Below, one piece after another: positions 35,554-44,212 of a stretch of DNA of 64,000 nt. Position numbers and translations under genes: made by a program. The notes under the pieces were generated by a model. That model made no database searches and was not told the DNA's origin. It was given only the letters and a program-made list of their open reading frames with translations. How positions within the stretch are numbered: position 1 is the first letter of the stretch; every line of letters starts with the position of its first letter. The stretch comes from Candidatus Krumholzibacteriota bacterium (GTDB lineage Bacteria > Krumholzibacteriota > Krumholzibacteriia > JAJRXK01): contig JAJDAC010000027.1 in assembly GCA_029262065.1 (NCBI GenBank), positions 124,001 to 188,000 of the forward strand, given 5' to 3'.

Positions 35554-38500
35554 CTATTTCAGAAGAAGCATCTTTCTGGTGGCCTGGTTTCCTCCGGCCT
35601 CGAGGCGGTAGAGATACACTCCGCTGGCCATGGCTCGGCCGGCATCATCCCGACCGTTCCAGGTGACCAGGTGTTCTCCGGCCGCTCGGGGACCTTCCAC
35701 CAAGTGACGCACCGCGCGACCGCGCAGGTCATAGACAACCACCCGCACCTGGGCCTCGTCGCCTACTTCGCCCGGTACCGAAAATACGATGTTGGTCGAA
35801 GGATTGAAGGGGTTCGGTTGGTTCTGATCCAGTCGCCACGACTGCCGTTGCGGTGGTGTACCCGTGGGCCCCGTGGCAATTTCCTGCTCGTTGAGGCGGG
35901 CAAAGATCAGATCGACATCGACGACCGTGGTACCCGCGAGCGTATCGGCGCCGCGAATCAGAAGCTCCACGGCCGGCGCCACGGGAAGGAACTGAGCCGA
36001 AGCCAGGGCAATGCGAACCTCGCCGTCGACCTGGTTCCAGAACACGGTCGCCCCCTGCGCCGCCGGACTCAGAACCACGTCTTCAATGGACACCTGACCT
36101 GGATCGAACGTCAGGCGGTATTCGTGGCCCAGCAGCTCACCCGACCCACTCACGCCGATGGGAACGGAAACCAACTGCCCCGGATCGACCGAGAACGATG
36201 GGAAGCTGACCTGGAAATCTCCAGGCTCACTGCCCGCGTATTTCTCACGTACCGCCGATCCCTTCGTGGGCACCGATTCGAATGCGCACGGAAGAAACGC
36301 GTCCAAGCCAGCCACGTAGCGCAGGATATTGGCTGCATCGAGCGTGCTGTGCAGGCCCGAGCAGTCGACGTCGGCCAGCAGGGTCTGCAAAGGGCTGAGT
36401 GAAATGAGCAGGGCCAGATCTTGCAGGACAAGCGAGGAATCAAAAGCCCGAACGTCGCCATTCAGACTCACATCGCCCAACAACACGTTCTGGATTCCGG
36501 TGGTGTCCCACATGCCGTAGTCGACCATGTCGGTCACCACGTCACCCAGACCACCCGGGTTGTAGAAACCGCCGGTTCCCGTGTCGTCCGAAGCATCCAA
36601 TGGACCGGTTGCGTCGCCCCACCAGTTGTTGGTGGCATCGACCACGAAACTCATGCCCGTGTTCTTGATACCGTGAAACGAATTGCCGTAGATGTCGCAG
36701 TCGTTTACGTGACCCTTGGTAGGATCTCCCGAGGCGCCTACGAAGTTCACGCCAACGCCGTTGTTGGTGAAGGTGCAGTCGTCGACCTGCGGATTGGCGT
36801 TGGTCACGTTGAGCGCGCCGACGGCCGAGCTGTTGGTTGCGTATCGGAACACGCAGTTGGAAAACCGGGTGCTGTCGTCGATCGCCTCGTTCTCGATCTT
36901 CACGCTGCCCCAACGAAGCGTCGAAGGGTCGGTGTCCGTGCCGTCGTTGTTGGTGTCGCCGCCGTAGAAATCGTCCCGGGGGGAAGTAAATACGATCAAC
37001 CCCTCGGGGTCGGGCGTGCCCTCGGCAATGAGACCTCTTCGTACGATGATGTCAACACTGCTGCTGAGCGGTTTGATGACCACCCCCGGCTCGATGCGAA
37101 GAATGGCACCAAGGCCCGCGGTCAGATCACTCACAAGGATGTACGGGATGCTCTCGGTCTGGGCCATGCTGCGCTTCTTCCACAATGCGTCAGATGCCAA
37201 CGTCTCGCCGAGAATGCCCAGAGCGTGATAGGCGTTGTTGGGAAGAAATACGTTGCCCGCGAAGATCGGGTCGGCGCCCAGCGACATGACGATCGGCGTT
37301 GTCAGATGATTGCCGAAGGTCGAGTTCACGATGACCGGTTGGCTGTCACCCTCAATACGAATGCCATAGTTCCAGTTCGTATCGAACGTACAGTTGGAAA
37401 CGGTTGGCGACGCGGTTTGCATGAGCACTGCCTGCCCTTGCCAGCCCGCGTACGACAATATGCATTCGTTCAAAATGCTGTTGGCGTCGTCACTCACGTC
37501 CTGGAAAATGATCTGTTGCCAATCGAACTGGGCGGGTGTCGTGAGACTACCGTCGTTATTGGTATCGGCTGGGTTCCCGTAAGCATCGTCATTGATCGAC
37601 GTGAATACGATTGGGTCGGCCACCGTACCAAACGCCGACAGTGCGCCAGCGACGGTAATGAGACTCTGGAACGGGCCGCCCGAAGTCCTGCCCAGTTTGA
37701 GTACGACACCGGGGGAGATCGTCAGCTTCGCGCCGAAGTTCACGGTCAAGGTGGTGCCAACGAGGGTCCGCGTGATATTCGTGTACCCCGCAACGTTCCA
37801 CTGCGAAACCGTCAGGTCCTGCCCAATAGGCTCACCGATGAGTCCCAGTACGTCGTAGCTGTTGTTGTCGTACACATTGCCGCTGAACGTGGGATTGGCC
37901 AGGATCGACTTGGATATTGGTGCCCGCGACGTCAGTCGGAACAAGTTGTTCTGCACCACTGGATCCGACTGGTTCTGCATCCACAGGCCGTAGTTGTTCA
38001 GTTCGAACTCGCAGTTCTGGATGGTTGGCGACGCCGACTGCATCTCGATGACGCCGCGATTGCCGCTGCTCGCGAAACGGAACAGGCAATTCTCCAGGGT
38101 ACTGTTGGCGTCGATCGTACTGGCGTTGTAACGAATCTGGTTCCAGTTGCCCGATGCCGGTGACGTAGCCGACCCATCGGTATTGCTATCACCGCCAAAC
38201 GAGTCGTCCAGAATGGACGTGTATACCACCAGCTGGTCGGGAGCCACGCCGTTCATGGTGAGTCCACCGTTGCAATCGATGGGTCGTTGGCCGCTCAGCA
38301 CCTTCACTACCACGTCGGGCTCGATGGTCAGCGTCGAACCACTGCCGATGGTCAGCGTACCCAGATGCAGGTATGGGAAGAACTCGGTGAACTGAGGAGG
38401 TCCTCCCACGGTGACCTGTTCCAGGATGGCGTCCTGGGCCAGGGTCTCCGAGAGAATCCCGATGGCGTGGTAGAAATTCTGGTTGAAGGTGTTTCCCGAA

Positions 38501-40377
38501 TACTGGGGATTCGCTACGACCGAGGTGGCCAACGGCACCTCATCGTTGTTGAAGAAGTCGTTGTCGCTGATGATCGGTGAGGCGGTGCCGTCGGTGCGTA
38601 TGCCGGTTTCGTTGGTATTGAACTGGCAATTGGAAATGGTGGGCGCCGAGCTGTTGCACCAAACCGCGCCGCGATAGGCGGTCGATGTCTGCTGCCCACC
38701 GTACGAGAGGACGCAGTGATTCAGGATGCAGGTCAGATCGTCGGACGTGGCCGAGAACTTGATGTAGCCCCACTGTCCATCATCGGGCACCGTAGCTGTT
38801 CCATTGCCCTCGGTGTCGGCCGGATTGCCAACGTCGTCGTCGTACTGCGACGTGAAGACAATCTCGTTGCCGGCGCTGGCATTGGCAATGAATGCGCCCT
38901 GCACATCGATGAACGGATAGGAGCTGGGATTGTTGAATTTCAGCACGACGCCCGGATCGATGGTCAGGGTCGAACCGAACGAGACGATCAGGTTCTCTTC
39001 GAGCCAGTAGGTGATGTTGGTGAACCCCGCGACCGTGCGTTGGGGCAAGCTGCCGTTCACACCAATCGTCTCACCGATGATGCCAATGGCCGACAGGCCA
39101 ACATTGGTGAAGGTGTTGCCGGTGTATGTAGGGTTCGCTGTCACCGACTGGAAGAACGGCGTATTGGTGGTGTTGCTCACCGAACAGTTGCTGATGACCG
39201 AGGCCGATGTTCCCTGTTGCTCGATGCCGTAGGTCGAATCAGAGATGGTCAGGTTGTCCAGAGGCGGGCTCGTATTCACACATCGCACGATGCCTTCAGA
39301 GGTAGTTCCACCAAAGCGAATCGTAGCGAAGGAAACGGAACCGGTACTTCCATCCTGGAATTCGATCTGGCTCCAGTCGCCCTTGGCGGGCGAGGTGGTC
39401 GATCCGTCGTTGTTGGTATCGTTGGGCGTGCCCGCGTTGTCGTCCTTGAACGAGGTGACGATGATCTCATCACCCGGGGTTGCGGTGCCATCCATGATCA
39501 GCGTGCCCTGCACGAAGATATCCACGCCGGCCTTGGGCTTTATGACAATGCTGGGCTCTATGGTAAGGGTGCCACCCGGTGCGATCGTGACATCACTCAG
39601 CAGGATGTAGACGAAGTTGGATATGGGAGAGGCGCCAAGGGTTGCGCCGCGTACCCTGAGGGTGTTGCTGCCGCTCAGCGTCCCGCCCAACAGGCCGATT
39701 GCGTCGAAGCCGTTGTCAGCGGTGGACTCGAAGGCCAGGTTGTCGAACACCGGATCCGCTTCGAGCTCGATGGCAACCGGCACATCGGTCATGGCGTTGA
39801 TCCCGGTGTTGCTCAGAAACGGATCCGATGCTCCGTTGCAGCGAACGCCTTGGTAGGCCGCAGCCAGTTCGCAATTGATGACCGAGGGGCTGGCGTCGTT
39901 ACAGATGATGGCCGCGGTGTTGGACCGTCCCGCGTATTGAATGATGCATTCTTCCAGGGTACTCAGGTCAGAGGCCGTGTCGTTGAACTGGATCCACTTC
40001 CAGTCTCCCGTGGTGGGAACTGTCACTCCCCCGTCGCCGTTGGTGTCGTCTCCGCCCGGCGCGGGTGAATTGTCGTCACGAATCGAAGTGAAATAGATGG
40101 GGGCGATCGACGTTCCAACCGCTTGCAGTTCGCCGTTGATTGTGAGTCCCAAGTTCAAGTTGAATTTCAACACCACGCCGGGATCGATGGTCAGCGTTAC
40201 ACCCGAGTTCACGGTCACGTTGCCCGTGACCTCGTAGATGGCGCCGCCGACGGTGTCGAGGGTGGTGTTGGTGGAAATGGTGCCTGTCAGGATCTTCTGA
40301 GCCCAGCTGTCAGATGGCGCAGACAGGAAGATGGTGACGAGAAGAGCGGCGAGGCTAATCGGACCATAGGAGCGCAT
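35554..40377 (-). CDS. Giant six-repeat beta-helix surface protein with dockerin, cohesin and sorting-like domains
   Basis: 1607 residues; AAAGGA upstream of the ATG; signal peptide 1-26. Six repeats of ~200-210 residues begin with (T/S)LTI(D/E)PGVV(L/I)K near residues 61, 269, 467, 679, 882 and 1089. Each contains an insertion D-D-x-x-G-x-x-x-D-T-N-x-D-G, then a parallel beta-helix segment with I-x-N-C-x-F/L turns. After ~1290 come dockerin-like loops (GDVSLNGDVRAFDSSLVLQD, DVDCSGLHSTLDAANILRY), a cohesin-like domain (~1385-1500) and NPFNPSTNIVFSV to the end RKMLLLK. Right-handed beta-helices of this size are typical of polysaccharide-binding or -cleaving surface proteins; no catalytic residues could be assigned. 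Confidence 0.85.
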   Translation of the reverse strand: MRSYGPISLAALLVTIFLSAPSDSWAQKILTGTISTNTTLDTVGGAIYEVTGNVTVNSGVTLTIDPGVVLKFNLNLGLTINGELQAVGTSIAPIYFTSIRDDNSPAPGGDDTNGDGGVTVPTTGDWKWIQFNDTASDLSTLEECIIQYAGRSNTAAIICNDASPSVINCELAAAYQGVRCNGASDPFLSNTGINAMTDVPVAIELEADPVFDNLAFESTADNGFDAIGLLGGTLSGSNTLRVRGATLGASPISNFVYILLSDVTIAPGGTLTIEPSIVIKPKAGVDIFVQGTLIMDGTATPGDEIIVTSFKDDNAGTPNDTNNDGSTTSPAKGDWSQIEFQDGSTGSVSFATIRFGGTTSEGIVRCVNTSPPLDNLTISDSTYGIEQQGTSASVISNCSVSNTTNTPFFQSVTANPTYTGNTFTNVGLSAIGIIGETIGVNGSLPQRTVAGFTNITYWLEENLIVSFGSTLTIDPGVVLKFNNPSSYPFIDVQGAFIANASAGNEIVFTSQYDDDVGNPADTEGNGTATVPDDGQWGYIKFSATSDDLTCILNHCVLSYGGQQTSTAYRGAVWCNSSAPTISNCQFNTNETGIRTDGTASPIISDNDFFNNDEVPLATSVVANPQYSGNTFNQNFYHAIGILSETLAQDAILEQVTVGGPPQFTEFFPYLHLGTLTIGSGSTLTIEPDVVVKVLSGQRPIDCNGGLTMNGVAPDQLVVYTSILDDSFGGDSNTDGSATSPASGNWNQIRYNASTIDANSTLENCLFRFASSGNRGVIEMQSASPTIQNCEFELNNYGLWMQNQSDPVVQNNLFRLTSRAPISKSILANPTFSGNVYDNNSYDVLGLIGEPIGQDLTVSQWNVAGYTNITRTLVGTTLTVNFGAKLTISPGVVLKLGRTSGGPFQSLITVAGALSAFGTVADPIVFTSINDDAYGNPADTNNDGSLTTPAQFDWQQIIFQDVSDDANSILNECILSYAGWQGQAVLMQTASPTVSNCTFDTNWNYGIRIEGDSQPVIVNSTFGNHLTTPIVMSLGADPIFAGNVFLPNNAYHALGILGETLASDALWKKRSMAQTESIPYILVSDLTAGLGAILRIEPGVVIKPLSSSVDIIVRRGLIAEGTPDPEGLIVFTSPRDDFYGGDTNNDGTDTDPSTLRWGSVKIENEAIDDSTRFSNCVFRYATNSSAVGALNVTNANPQVDDCTFTNNGVGVNFVGASGDPTKGHVNDCDIYGNSFHGIKNTGMSFVVDATNNWWGDATGPLDASDDTGTGGFYNPGGLGDVVTDMVDYGMWDTTGIQNVLLGDVSLNGDVRAFDSSLVLQDLALLISLSPLQTLLADVDCSGLHSTLDAANILRYVAGLDAFLPCAFESVPTKGSAVREKYAGSEPGDFQVSFPSFSVDPGQLVSVPIGVSGSGELLGHEYRLTFDPGQVSIEDVVLSPAAQGATVFWNQVDGEVRIALASAQFLPVAPAVELLIRGADTLAGTTVVDVDLIFARLNEQEIATGPTGTPPQRQSWRLDQNQPNPFNPSTNIVFSVPGEVGDEAQVRVVVYDLRGRAVRHLVEGPRAAGEHLVTWNGRDDAGRAMASGVYLYRLEAGGNQATRKMLLLK

Positions 40378-40663
40378 GGGGGCATCCTTTCGGAGGAATA
40401 CCTGATGGGTCGACTACGTGACGCCCTGCGCGCTGCGCCTGGCACCGTGAACCGAGTGGCGAGAATACGAGGTCCCCGGCCGCAAGCGGGGCAGCAGGGA
40501 AGTGGCGGCCTCGCGCAAGAACTGGCGGGACCGCATCGCACACGAGTGTGTCGGGACTCAGGTATTATGACATACTCGGCGGGTCGGAATCACGTAGACG
40601 TGTCGAAATATGTGACTTGGCGGAAACCCACGGCTCGCGCGCCGTTGCTCCGTCGCCGTAGAG

Positions 40664-41377
40664 CTACCGCGGCTGATCATCCGGAAACATCCCTTTCACA
40701 CTTCCCCAACTCAATGCCTCGGTACCAACCGGCGTTCCACACGCGACCGTCGCCGCGTTGTGCTGCAACCACATCCAGTCCGAAGACGCCGCCGCGGCGT
40801 TCCCTGGGTCTCCCCAGTAGATACTCGGCGACCCATCCGATGCCGTGAATCGGTACGTCTCGCCTTCCAGTGTGAGCACCCCGTCGTAGAAAACCTGCAC
40901 TGCACCGGTAGCTACGTCGACCGTGATGCGGTAGTCGTGAAAGTCATCGCTGGTGGCAACTGCAGCCTCCTCGCCCCGAGTACTTGGCGTGGCCAGCAAG
41001 AAGATGCCGCCTTCTTCGAGGTATAGAATGATTGTCTCGTCGGGCACGGGCTCGATCACGATTCCGCAACCCGTCTGGTTCACGGCGTTGCTCGTTCCGC
41101 CGTTGAAACGAATCCTCGCGTCGACGACCAGTTGGCTGGGCATCTGGATTCGCGTGCCCTTGTGTTCGTACCCCATGAACCGATTGAGCGTGAGCGTTTC
41201 CAGCCGCAGGTAGTTGGGCTGCAGCACCGGATTGAATCCAGAGGTGTCGATCAAGGTGTACTGGCACGACTGGTTGGGCAGCTCGCCGGAGCTTGCCGTC
41301 CAACTTGAATCGAAGGGTTGACCAGCGGCGGGCAGGGCGAGGCATAGCATCACAAACGAGATGAGCAGGGTTCGCAT
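40664..41377 (-). CDS. Secreted LamG/concanavalin-like domain protein
   Basis: 237 residues from the ATG at 41377; signal peptide 1-20 (ending AAGQ). The mature sequence alternates strands typical of a jelly-roll: RLETLTLNRFMGYEHKG, VVDARIRFNGG, FHDYRITVDVATGAVQVFYD, GSPSIYWGD. The YRI-V-D-...-V-x-V-x-x-D-G pattern is that of LamG-like lectin domains. It has no C-terminal sorting module. A ligand-binding role is likely but unspecified. Confidence 0.68.
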   Translation of the reverse strand: MRTLLISFVMLCLALPAAGQPFDSSWTASSGELPNQSCQYTLIDTSGFNPVLQPNYLRLETLTLNRFMGYEHKGTRIQMPSQLVVDARIRFNGGTSNAVNQTGCGIVIEPVPDETIILYLEEGGIFLLATPSTRGEEAAVATSDDFHDYRITVDVATGAVQVFYDGVLTLEGETYRFTASDGSPSIYWGDPGNAAAASSDWMWLQHNAATVACGTPVGTEALSWGSVKGMFPDDQPR

Positions 41378-41798
41378 GGTGTGTCCATTGAACAAGCGTG
41401 GGGTGTAGGTGCCTCGCGTGAGTGCGAGAACCACGGCGGGGGGCGCGCCGTATCTGTTTGGACTACGAAACCCCATCAACGGTTGCAACGGTGACCCAGG
41501 GCCACGGCTTTCTTCTTGCTCAGTTTATTGAGTAAATTACTCAATATACTGAGGAATCTGGTTTTCCGTCCGTAAGGCTATGCAACGAAACCATTTCCAA
41601 AACATCTTCGATCGACTCAACGAGCCTGGCTACTACTGGAGGCAGGGGCCGCAAGGGATGGGACTTCGTTCTGGCGGGAAGAAGTCCGTGGCTACGAGAG
41701 AAATGAATCGCAACCACCGGCCAGCTTTGCTACGTAGACCCTGAGTCGAATCGCTCGCCTCAGCGACACCCGCCACCACCCCAAGTCGTGGATTCACC
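41378..41798. other. Divergent intergenic region with a long palindrome
   Basis: 421 bases between the LamG-like gene (leftward) and the hydrolase gene (rightward). It holds the near-perfect 35-base palindrome at 41519-41553. A 54-codon frame at 41580-41744 begins MQRNHFQNIFDRLNEPGYYW but lacks a proper ribosome-binding site and a recognisable family, so it is not called as a gene. Confidence 0.5.
41519..41553. promoter_or_regulatory. 35-base operator-like palindrome
   Basis: Two 17-base arms around one central A match at 16 of 17 positions; the inner part is TTGAGTAA-A-TTACTCAA and the outer ends are CTCAGT and ACTGAG. It is AT-rich in a GC-rich neighbourhood and has no T-tract, so it is better explained as a binding site for a dimeric repressor (TetR- or MarR-like) than as a terminator. 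The regulator is not encoded next to it. Confidence 0.6.
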
Positions 41799-42725
41799 AT
41801 GGATAGCCGCTTTCTTCGGACCCTGATCCTGGTCCCCATGCTTTGCCTAGCCATCGACGCACTCACTGTCGCCCACGCCCAACCCGAACAGTCCGTGCAC
41901 CGGGCGGATTTTCAACCCGTGACCGACGAAGTGTTCGCGGTCGTCGAGCTGTTCTATGATCTGGACGAAACGCTTCCGCTCGAAACCCGCATCGTCGAAG
42001 AATGGGAAACGGAGTCGGGGCGCTTTGCCAAGCTGGTGTACACGACGCAGTCCGGCGAGCGCGTGCCGGGAGATCTCGTCCGCCCGGTAGGCGGTGGCGG
42101 TCCGTTTCCCGCTGTGCTCCTGCTTCATGGGCTCGGGAACGACCGGGACCGCTGGTGGGAAGACGATCGCCGCTCACTCCCGGAAGGTTTGATCGAGGCC
42201 GGCATTGCGGTCATGACCATCGACCTCCGCTACCACGGCGAACGCAGTGCGCAGAACGACTACGAGTCGCCGGTCTATCTTACTTTCGGCAACGATCTCC
42301 ATGTGCGAAGCCGCGACATGGTCGTGGACTCTACTGTCGATGCCCGACGGGCGCTCCGAGTGCTCCGAGCACGCGAGGATATCGACGCGTCGAGGATTGC
42401 CGTTGTCGGGTACAGCATGGGCGGTTCCATTGCGTGTCGACTTTCGACGTTGGAGCCGGATCTGGCGGCCGCCGTGTTCTGCGCCATGCCCATGAGCACG
42501 CAGGTGACCGCGACCGATCCATTCAACTTCGCAGCTCGTTCGAACGTGCCCACGCGACTCTTGATCGGGCGAACCGATTGGCTGAGCTCACCGGACGACG
42601 CGAACACACTGCTGAAGTTGCTGCGGAACGAAGCGAGCGAGCTGACGCTCTATGAGGCGGGCCATAGGCTGCCGCCGCAGTTTGCGATCGATGCGCGGGA
42701 GTGGTTGTTGAGCCGGCTACGCTGA
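41799..42725 (+). CDS. Secreted alpha/beta hydrolase (dienelactone hydrolase/esterase-like)
   Basis: 308 residues; signal peptide ~1-28 (ending AHAQ). Alpha/beta-hydrolase features: LLLHGLGNDRDRWW oxyanion loop, TIDLRYHGER, and the nucleophile elbow GYSMGG with Ser206. Asp near RTDWLSSPDD and a His in YEAGHRLPP can complete the triad. The arrangement is that of acetyl-xylan-esterase/dienelactone-hydrolase-type esterases acting outside the cytoplasm. The ribosome-binding site is poor. The upstream region holds a strong palindrome that may control it. Confidence 0.83.
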   Translation: MDSRFLRTLILVPMLCLAIDALTVAHAQPEQSVHRADFQPVTDEVFAVVELFYDLDETLPLETRIVEEWETESGRFAKLVYTTQSGERVPGDLVRPVGGGGPFPAVLLLHGLGNDRDRWWEDDRRSLPEGLIEAGIAVMTIDLRYHGERSAQNDYESPVYLTFGNDLHVRSRDMVVDSTVDARRALRVLRAREDIDASRIAVVGYSMGGSIACRLSTLEPDLAAAVFCAMPMSTQVTATDPFNFAARSNVPTRLLIGRTDWLSSPDDANTLLKLLRNEASELTLYEAGHRLPPQFAIDAREWLLSRLR

Positions 42726-42769
42726 CGCGGTCTCTCGCTAGTTGCCCCGCGCTTTCGACCCATCAGATG

Positions 42770-42783
42770 TTCACCCGGGTAAC
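42770..42783. repeat. Dispersed intergenic repeat, copy 2 (core only)
   Basis: TTCACCCGGGTAAC, identical to the first 14 bases of copy 1, lies between the convergent hydrolase and NHL lipoprotein genes. The rest of the repeat is not recognisable here. Confidence 0.45.
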
Positions 42784-42868
42784 ATACTGCGTTAGCGATG
42801 GTTAGGTCCGCCTTCAGCAAACGCCCGGCACCTGGTTCGGCTTGCAGGCCCAGCAGTACGAGCAGTGG

Positions 42869-44023
42869 CTACAGCGGCCTAATCCTCAGCACTCTGTGCC
42901 CCTGCGCATCCGCAACATACACGTAGTCGTAGCGATCCACGAAGATACCGAGCGCGCCCACGAGCGACAGGTCGACTATCGGTTCGACGCCAACCAGTGG
43001 AGGGCCGGAGGCATCACCAGCGAAAGTGGAGATGATGCCGTCCGGTGTCACTCTGCGGATTCGATTCCATTCCAGGATGTACATGTTGCCGTGGCTATCG
43101 AAATCCACGTCTCTCGGATACGAGAGCCTAGCGTCCGTCGCGAGACCTCCGTCACCGTCCACATCGGGATACGGAGGCTCCGCCCCTTCGATGCCGGCCA
43201 CCACCTCAACAATTCCGCCGTGGACGGTCCGTACTGTTTGGCTGAGTACGTCGCAGACGTAGAGTTTTCCGTCGTGAAACGCCATGTGGCCGGGGGAAAC
43301 GTTGTACGCGCTATCCGACTCCTCGAACCAGAATCCGGGAGGCAGTGCACGTTCGATGACGCTGCGTGGCTCTCCTGGATCGTCCACACGAGAAATGTTG
43401 CCCCCCTCCCGAATGTAGACAACCCCGTCTGTGCCTTGCACCACACTGGCAGGTCGCCGCAGCCCGGCACCGAGCGCGAGAGAATGTTCTAACCAAAAAC
43501 CACCACAGTATTTCAGATTGAACTCGGGACCTCCGTAGCAATCCGGATGGAACCTCCCCGCAATGCGCCGTACATACCCTGCTTGGAGATCCAGCTCGAC
43601 CACATGGTGAATACCGGTGACCGCAACCAGGAGCTTGCCGGTGGTTCCCCAAGAAATATGGAAAGGATAGACTGCTGAGCCGGGCATGGGTCCGGTCTCG
43701 GTGATTCCCAGAGACTTGCCAAGTACAACGCGCAGTCCGCCCTGGCCAAAAGAGACAACGCGATGATTGACTGCGTCCGCGACGTAGAGCGTGCCGTCGT
43801 CTCCAACCACCACATCAGCAGGGAGATTGAGCTGAGCAAGGTGAGCAGGGGTACCTTCTGGTGAGGCACCGGATTCGCCCGTTCCGGCAACATGTTCGAC
43901 TCGACTACGAGGATCAGGCGGATCCGGCGGATCAGCCGTTTCACGCAGGCCGGGCTCGACTGCAGGCTCGCATCCGCAACAGCTGAGCAGCATCAAGATG
44001 TAGGGATAACGAAGCGAGAGCAT
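42869..44023 (-). CDS. NHL-repeat lipoprotein (left member of divergent pair)
   Basis: 384 residues from the ATG at 44023 (AAAGGA seven bases upstream; a GTG one codon earlier is possible). Lipoprotein signal ending LSCCGC followed by EPAVEP. Then a proline-rich spacer and about five to six NHL/beta-propeller repeats (LPADVVVGDDGTLYVADAVN, PRDVDFDSHGNMYILEWNRI, ALGIFVDRYDYVYVADAQG). NHL propellers mediate protein or carbohydrate contacts. The +2 Glu and the following AVEP are shared with the divergent neighbour at 44213, which shows common ancestry. Confidence 0.82.
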   Translation of the reverse strand: MLSLRYPYILMLLSCCGCEPAVEPGLRETADPPDPPDPRSRVEHVAGTGESGASPEGTPAHLAQLNLPADVVVGDDGTLYVADAVNHRVVSFGQGGLRVVLGKSLGITETGPMPGSAVYPFHISWGTTGKLLVAVTGIHHVVELDLQAGYVRRIAGRFHPDCYGGPEFNLKYCGGFWLEHSLALGAGLRRPASVVQGTDGVVYIREGGNISRVDDPGEPRSVIERALPPGFWFEESDSAYNVSPGHMAFHDGKLYVCDVLSQTVRTVHGGIVEVVAGIEGAEPPYPDVDGDGGLATDARLSYPRDVDFDSHGNMYILEWNRIRRVTPDGIISTFAGDASGPPLVGVEPIVDLSLVGALGIFVDRYDYVYVADAQGHRVLRIRPL

Positions 44024-44212
44024 CACGGTTTCCTTTGGTTCCGAAGGGCGCAGAACTCAAGAGCGGAATAGCCGTGTACCTGGTCGTCTCCTTTGTGGGT
44101 GGACAATGATCTTACTGAGTGGGAGGTCACGCGGTCAAGTGAGCCGCCCTCGGCTCAACGAATCAGGGCCAGCGCGTTGCCGGCACGGCAAGTTTGTGAC
44201 ACACTTCTTTCC

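Noticed and set aside
36421-38163. Plus-strand open frame of 580 codons opposite the beta-helix gene
   Set aside because: It is the reverse of a GC-rich, strongly repetitive coding sequence; no ribosome-binding site, signal or family pattern, while the minus strand encodes clear repeats and a sorting-like end.
41580-41744. 54-codon frame beginning MQRNHFQNIFDRLNEPGYYW
   Set aside because: No spaced ribosome-binding site, no family and an odd composition; it may be non-coding DNA between two genes.
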